Shown: piece after piece, positions 58,172-64,000 of the stretch
How the letters are laid out: each line of letters begins with the position of its first letter
Position numbering within the stretch: position 1 is the stretch's first letter
Source of the DNA: Solen grandis
Taxonomy: Eukaryota > Mollusca > Bivalvia > Adapedonta > Solenidae
Direction of reading: 5' to 3'
DNA: 64,000 bases
Assembly (NCBI GenBank): GCA_021229015.1
Contig: CM037789.1
Location: 43,204,377-43,268,376, forward strand
Made by a program: the position numbers and the translations under genes
Notes under the pieces: model-generated
The model's database searches: none
Told to the model about the DNA's origin: nothing
Seen by the model: the letters and a program-made list of their open reading frames with translations, nothing else

Positions 58172-61100
58172 GTTATTATTCTTTTCTTCCTCACGGATTT
58201 TCATATGTTGCAATCGTCCTAGGAGAATGAAATTTCGATGGCATATTATTCATATGCGTAATTAAAAAATTCTATAATTTTCATATGCCTATGACGTCAT
58301 ATGACGTCACACTTGGCAATTTGCTACAAAAGTTTGTACGCGGTCCAGAGCGATAATTAATAAACCGATTTTTATCAAATTTTCACAGAATGTGTATATT
58401 AAGTTCTAGTTGTGCATCTCGTTGTCCGTTTTTCAAAATTCGAAAAGCACAAGGTTCTATGGCGAATGCAAGATTCAAACCAAGGACGTCAAATTGATAA
58501 ATGCTCATAAAATCGTCCCTAAATGAGACAGAAGGTTGATATTTTGTCAGTATATAGATCTCCGATAGATTTAAATATTTTGTGAAAATGGACGTCTTGT
58601 GACGTCATATGACGTCATCAAATTTCTAATTTTGAAACACACAATTATATATGTTAATATGGTCCATAGCAATGAAATTTAGATGTCATATTCTCCAAGA
58701 AATGTTATTTTGATTTCTATGATTTTAATATCTCTATGACGTCATATGACGTCACACTTGAAATAAGCTACAAAAGTTTGTACGCGGTCCAGAGCCATTA
58801 TTGATGAACCGATTTTCATCAAATTTTCACAGAATGTGTATATTAAGTTCTAGTTGTGCATCCCGGTGTCCGCTTTTCAAAATTCGAAAAGTCCAAGGTT
58901 CTATAGTGATTCTAAGATTCGAACCAAGGTCGTAAATTTTCAAATTCTTATAAAATCGGTCCTATTTATGATAGAAAGATGATATTGGGTCAGTATATAG
59001 GTCTCTGGGAGTCTTAAACATTTTGTGAAAATAAATGTCATATGACGTCACGTGACGTCATTATATGATAATGAATTTCTAATCCTAACAAGATTATTTC
59101 TATATATTGAAATTTTTGAAGGGCAATGAAAATTTAATGCCGCATGCTTCAGATGCTGAAATTTCGATTTCAATGATTTTCAGAAGTCTATGACGTCATA
59201 TGACGTCACATTTGAAATTGACTACGAAAGTTTGTACACGGTCCAGAGCCATTATTAATGGGCCGATTTTTATCAAATTTTCACAGAATGTGTATATCAA
59301 GTTCTTATTGTGTATACCGGTGTCTGTTTTTTCAAAATTCGAAAAAGTCCATGGTTCTATAGCGAATTCAAGATTCGAACCAAGGTCGTAAATTTTTGAA
59401 TGCTCATAAAATCGGTCCTATTTGAGATAGAAAAGTGATATTTGGTCAGTATATAGGTCTCTGGGAGTCTTAAACATTTTGTAAAATTAAACGTCATATG
59501 ACGTCACGTGACGTCATTATATGATAATGTATTTCTTATATTAACAAGGGTATTTCTATATGTTGAAATTGTCGAAGGGCAATGAAAATGACTCAGACGC
59601 TGAAATTTTGATTTCAATGATTTTCAGAAGCCTATGACGTCATATGACGTCACATTTGAAATTGACTACGAAAGTTTGTACACGGTTCAGAGCCATTATT
59701 AATGGGCCGATTTTCATCAAATTTTCACAGAATGTGTATATTACGTTCTTATTGTGTATACCGGTGTCCGTTTTTCAAAATTCGAAAAGTCCAAGGTTCT
59801 ATAGCGAATTCAAGATTCGAACCATGGTCGTACATTTTTAAATGCTTTTAAAATCGGTCCTATTTGAGATAGAAAAGAGCTATTTGGTCAGTATATAGGT
59901 CTCTGGGAGTCTTAAACATTTTGTGAAAATAAACGTCATATGACGCCACGTGACGTCATTTGTTTATTATTATTATTCTTTTCTTCTTCCTAACTAAACG
60001 CTTATTTTAATATGTTGCAATAGTCCTAGGACGATGAAATTTTTATGGGTTATTAGGCACGTGAGGAAATTTTGATTTCACCTCTACTGCATATATGTAG
60101 CCATATCTCAATAAATATCGATTTTTGTAAATATATGTATGAATAAGAATTTTAGCTGAATAATTGACGTTTCCAAAAATATTTAGTTTATTAAAATTGG
60201 TTTACGCAATACAAAGTTATAAGCAAAAAAACTAAATGAAATGAAGCTAATTTTGCTGATAAACGCTTTTTATGAGTTTAACGTAATATATTTAAAAATT
60301 GGACTTCATATAAGAAAGTTACATGGAAAATAAGATATTTCATAATCATGCATCATGAAAATATGGAAAAGGTCACGCGCAGGGGTCACCAAGCTTAAAT
60401 ACTTGCGCAACGACTTAAAAAAAAAAAAAAAAAAAAAAAAATATCAAATTGCAATTGATGGGCTATATCTTGATTTTTTTTTTTTTTTTTTTTTTTGTTG
60501 TTTTTTGTCGAATGTTGACTGTTTCCAAAATAAGCATTGAAGTTAATACATGTACAACGGCACAAGACAAAAATCCGTATTTGCAACACTATGTAGCTAG
60601 CGAGCAGTTTGCAAGCCTTGAAAAATTCACACGCAGCCCCACATTTTAGACCATCTAAAAACTGCATTGTTATGCTAACGATATTCATATTGCATTAGTT
60701 TGTAGGCTGGGATGTTACCTTTCAAAATATCACCATAGTTCGAAATTCCAGGAATTTATGGCAAAACTACGGAAGCCCAAACACGCCAAAATCGCTAAAT
60801 ACGATTAACTACGTTACAGGTGTCGAAAGGATATAGCACTATACAAATATTCAATACTTCTTCCTAATGAGGCTAAAATTAAACAAGGTTACAACTGAGC
60901 TGGAGTGATGAAATTCTATGTGTGATGAAAGTTAGAAACTTACATTTGAACACTGTTTCATTTTTCTTTCATGTCATATGACATAGTATAACTGTTGTAT
61001 GTAAACTACATGTGCAAGATATGGGCGGACTTTTATTAAAATTCACAGAATGTGTTCTATTTGTGCTATTTTATATAGAAATAGAGGAGATAGAAAGTTG

Positions 61101-61201
61101 CAATTTGGACAGATTATCTATTATGTCATCTTCTATATATTTACTTTATAAAGCAGATGTTGCAGAAAGTCCTATCATTCGTTTAAACGAATGACATCTA
61201 G
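58172..61201 (+). mobile_element. Three-kb type 2 plus type 3 composite element (copy 2) with intact 3' end
   Basis: Collinear with 33,811-36,820: four type 2 units, GCACGTGAGGAAATTTTG leader, type 3 tail with AAAGGTCACGCGCAGG. Here the 3' end is intact: GCAGAAAGTCCT (61,162-61,173), hairpin CATTCGT-TTAA-ACGAATG, CTAG at 61,198-61,201. Copy 1 instead ends in foldback units. The A tract (about 25) and T tract (about 22) near 60,417-60,495 are longer than in copy 1. Confidence 0.78.
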
Positions 61202-62887
61202 TTATTATTCTTTTTTTCTTCCTAACTAAACGCTTATTTTTCTATGTTGCAATACTCCTAGGACGATGAAATTTTTATGACTTATTAGTCACGTGAGGAA
61301 ATTTTGATTTCTATGATTTTCATATTCCTATGACGTCATATGACGTCACATTTGAAATATGCTACAAAAGTTTGTACGCGGTCTACAGCCATTGTTTGTG
61401 AACCAATTTTCATCAAATTTTCACAGATTGTCTATATTAAGTTCTAGATGTGCATCCCGGTGTCCGTTTTTCAAAATTCGAAAAGTCCAAGGTTCTATAG
61501 CGAATCCAAGATTCGAACCAAGGTCGTAAATCTTTAAATGTTTTAAAATTGTCTATTTAAGATAAAATTTAATTTTAAAAAAAAAATGATTTTTAACAAG
61601 AATATTTCTATATGTTGAAACTGTCGAAGGGCAATGAAAATTTAATTGATTTCTGTGATTTTCATATGCCTATGACGTCATATGACGTCACATTTGAAAT
61701 ATGCAACAAAAGTTTGTACACTGTCCAGAGCCATTATTAATGGACCGATTTTCATGAAATTTTCACAGAATGTGTATATTAAGTTTAAGTTGTGCATCCC
61801 GGTGTCCGACGGGAGGTCGTGGGTTCGATACCAAAGTCGTAAAAAATGGTACTGTTATAGCTCCCTTGCTTGACGCTCAGCATATAAGGGTAGTTGCAGG
61901 ACTGGTTGGCTCGGTATCAGGATAATGTGACTGGGTGTGGTATCATGCCACATGTCTACGGCGTGATACTGCAGTGTGGCAGCACTATAACTGCATTAAG
62001 TAGACATCGTCTCCGAATGACTGAAATACTGTCGGTGGGACGTTAAACCCAACAAACAAACTAAACAAGTGTTGACAATGATTTAATGTTTTGTCAAATC
62101 ATTTTATTTACGTTACTTATACATATTAGTTGCAGCATTGCGTTACCCATAATCCTTTGAGCGTTTTGACACATGTCATTTAGACCGTTGTTGAAACATT
62201 GCAATTTCCCGACTTTATTGTTGCATCAATCGATAAATGTTGTATAAGCTATATTCCAAATTTATGATAAATGATATTAGAGTATCTTAGCTATGTTTAT
62301 AATGGAAAAGTTTACACGCATATACATAGCTAAAATACTCTAATATTCCGTGCAATACTTAATATTGAGCAACTCACCTTTGAAAAATGACCATTGGTCT
62401 GTTTCTTTCCCTTCCGTCCAGCGTTTGCTAGTGTTTATGGCAGAGAATGACCGGTGCGAACGCAGAGAGCTGCTGATATAGCGATTTCCGCAGAGAGCCT
62501 GCCGATATGGGTATGCACCGTGATTTACTATTTTATTCCCGCGACTGTACACGAAAATAAAAAGAATTTTGATATGCAGAATTAAGAGGTTTAAGTTTAA
62601 TTGCTTATATTTTGAATACCTATAAACTAGAATATGCTACAATGGAATTGTCGGGATTTTCAGGCCATTTATTTTGGTACCTAGAATACTACAATTGGTC
62701 AAGTTATAAGAAAGCGATATCAAAATAAAGATTTATTTATTTTTGCCATATGGCTTATTTCACAAAGTTCATAAAAAAAAAGTTAAAGGTAGGGAATTTA
62801 ATATATATTCTTTCTAACGGTATTAATCTTTATATTTTTCAATGTTAGCAGAAAGTCCTATCATTCGTATCAACGAATGAAGTCTAG
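61202..62887 (+). mobile_element. Helentron/HINE-like element with embedded SINE
   Basis: TTATTATTC and CTAACTAAACGC leader with two type 2 units (TGACGTCA pairs at about 61,330 and 61,676). A SINE follows (61,808-62,061), then unique DNA, then the same 3' part as the 7.7 kb unit (TTTGATATGCAGAATTAA). It ends at hairpin CATTCGT-ATCA-ACGAATG and CTAG at 62,884-62,887. Confidence 0.65.
61808..62061 (+). mobile_element. tRNA-headed SINE, head truncated, fused to a type 2 unit
   Basis: The type 2 sequence CCCGGTGTCCG runs directly into GACGGGAGGTCGTGGGTTCG of the SINE head. Body and GACGTTAAACCCAAC tail are complete. Confidence 0.8.
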
Positions 62888-64000
62888 TTCTTCTTATTAT
62901 TCTTCTTCTTCCAACCTAATTCAAGAGTTAATTTATATATGTTGCCAATGGCCAAGCAACATGAAAATTAAAATACTTCGACAAAAAAGTATATATTTTT
63001 AAAATCAAGTGTTTTTAATTTTCAATGACGTCAAATGACGTCAGATTTGACGTCAGCTTAAAAAGTTTGTTAGCACTCTAGAGCCTTCAATTCTCGTTCG
63101 ATTTTTTTAATAGTTTTACAGAATATGTATTTTAGATTTTAGATGTGCACCTTGGCATACAAATTTCCAAATTCGAAAAAACTGAAATTTTATGGCAAAA
63201 CCGAGTTTCGAACTTAGGTCCTAAAATTAGTTTTTAATGTTATAAGGCCACCTAATGCGCTAGAAGCATGAAATTTGGACAGCATATCGGCCAAGAGGTC
63301 TGCTTTCTATTTCCTAAAAGATTTTATCTCAACTCACGTGGTTATGACGTCATACAATAGACAAAAAGCATATTTTTGAAAAAATTCTTTCGCTCTGGTA
63401 TTATTACTTTTAACTCAATCTTTTTGAAAATTGTATTGCAGCGATTAAAAAGTTTAAATTAATAAATTCATTTATTTTCAATTTTCAATGACGTCAAATG
63501 ACGTCAGATTGGACGTCAGCTTAAAAAGTTTGTTCGCACTCTAGAGCCTTCAATTCTGGTCTGATTTTCTTAATATTTTTACAGAATATGTATTTTAGAT
63601 TGTAGATGTGCACCTTGGCATTTAAGTTTCCAAATTTGAAAAAACTGAAAATTTATGGCAAAACCGAGATTCGAACTTAGGTCTTAAATTATATTTTAAT
63701 GTTACAAGGGCACCTAATGCGTTAGAAGCATAAAAATTGGGCAGCATATCGGCCAAGAGGTCTGCTTTCTATTTCCTAAAAGATTTTATCTCAAGTCACG
63801 TGGTTATGACGTCATACAATAGACAAAAAGCATATTTTTGAAAAAATTCTTTCGCTCTGGTATCATTACTTTTAACTCAATCTTTTTGAAAATTGTATTG
63901 CAGGGATTAAAAAGTTTAAATTTATAAATTCATTTATTTTCAATTTTCACTGACGTCAAATGACGTCAGATTTGACGTCAGCTTAAAAAGTTTGTTCGCA
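62888..64000 (+). repeat. Tandem array of about 466-bp TGACGTCA units, running off the window
   Basis: Units begin TTTTCAATGACGTCAAATG near 63,017, 63,483 and 63,944. They carry GTTTGTTCGCACTCTAGAGCC, GAGATTCGAACTTAGGTC and TCACGTGGTTATGACGTCA. They are more diverged from types 1 and 2 than those are from each other but share the same order of landmarks. Confidence 0.85.

Overview
The window is AT-rich, intron-rich, repeat-dominated animal nuclear DNA. The style of its repeats points to a bivalve mollusc, probably a heterodont clam: elements opening with an AGGGCCATGATGGCCCT palindrome, GACGGACGGACAGACGG tails, and tRNA-headed SINEs ending in GACGTTAAACCC. The species assignment is inference. 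No prokaryotic gene, operon, rRNA gene or CRISPR is present.

Left part (1-24,714): one protein-coding gene is supported, on the minus strand. Three exons, 19,746-19,516, 13,806-13,591 and 13,112-12,986, have GT/AG borders and matching phases. They join into most of a macro domain (ADP-ribose-binding fold) of the PARP14/15-like type. A fourth short exon (8,818-8,766) continues the reading frame through an acidic Asp run to a stop codon and is the proposed 3' end. Upstream exons are not recognised, so the gene is 5'-incomplete here. Its introns and 3' flank carry several families of tandem-core elements, a pogo/Tigger-like MITE (12,032-12,910), a 198-bp MITE with perfect 19-bp inverted ends (22,049-22,246), SINEs, a 34-G tract and a GA microsatellite.

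A 100-N gap (24,715-24,814) separates this from the right part (24,815-64,000), where I see no genes. The right part is a chain of mobile elements with features of Helentron/HINE ('pearl'-like) non-autonomous rolling-circle transposons: 5' AGGACTTTCTGC, subterminal GCAGAAAGTCCT, a CATTCGT/ACGAATG hairpin, a terminal CTAG, and insertion in TTA microsatellite. Their cores are tandem repeats of about 450 bp. Each carries pairs or triplets of the CRE palindrome TGACGTCA spaced exactly 10 bp apart, plus an invariant TTCGAAC island. A 7.7-7.8 kb composite unit of such elements and SINEs is itself repeated in tandem (38,911-46,643; 46,644-54,466; partial 54,467-58,102). A 3-kb block (33,811-36,820) recurs at 58,172-61,155.

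Nearly all short open reading frames in the right part are by-products of repeat units, including a recurrent 60-80 residue frame starting within the TGACGTCA cluster. They are not annotated as genes.
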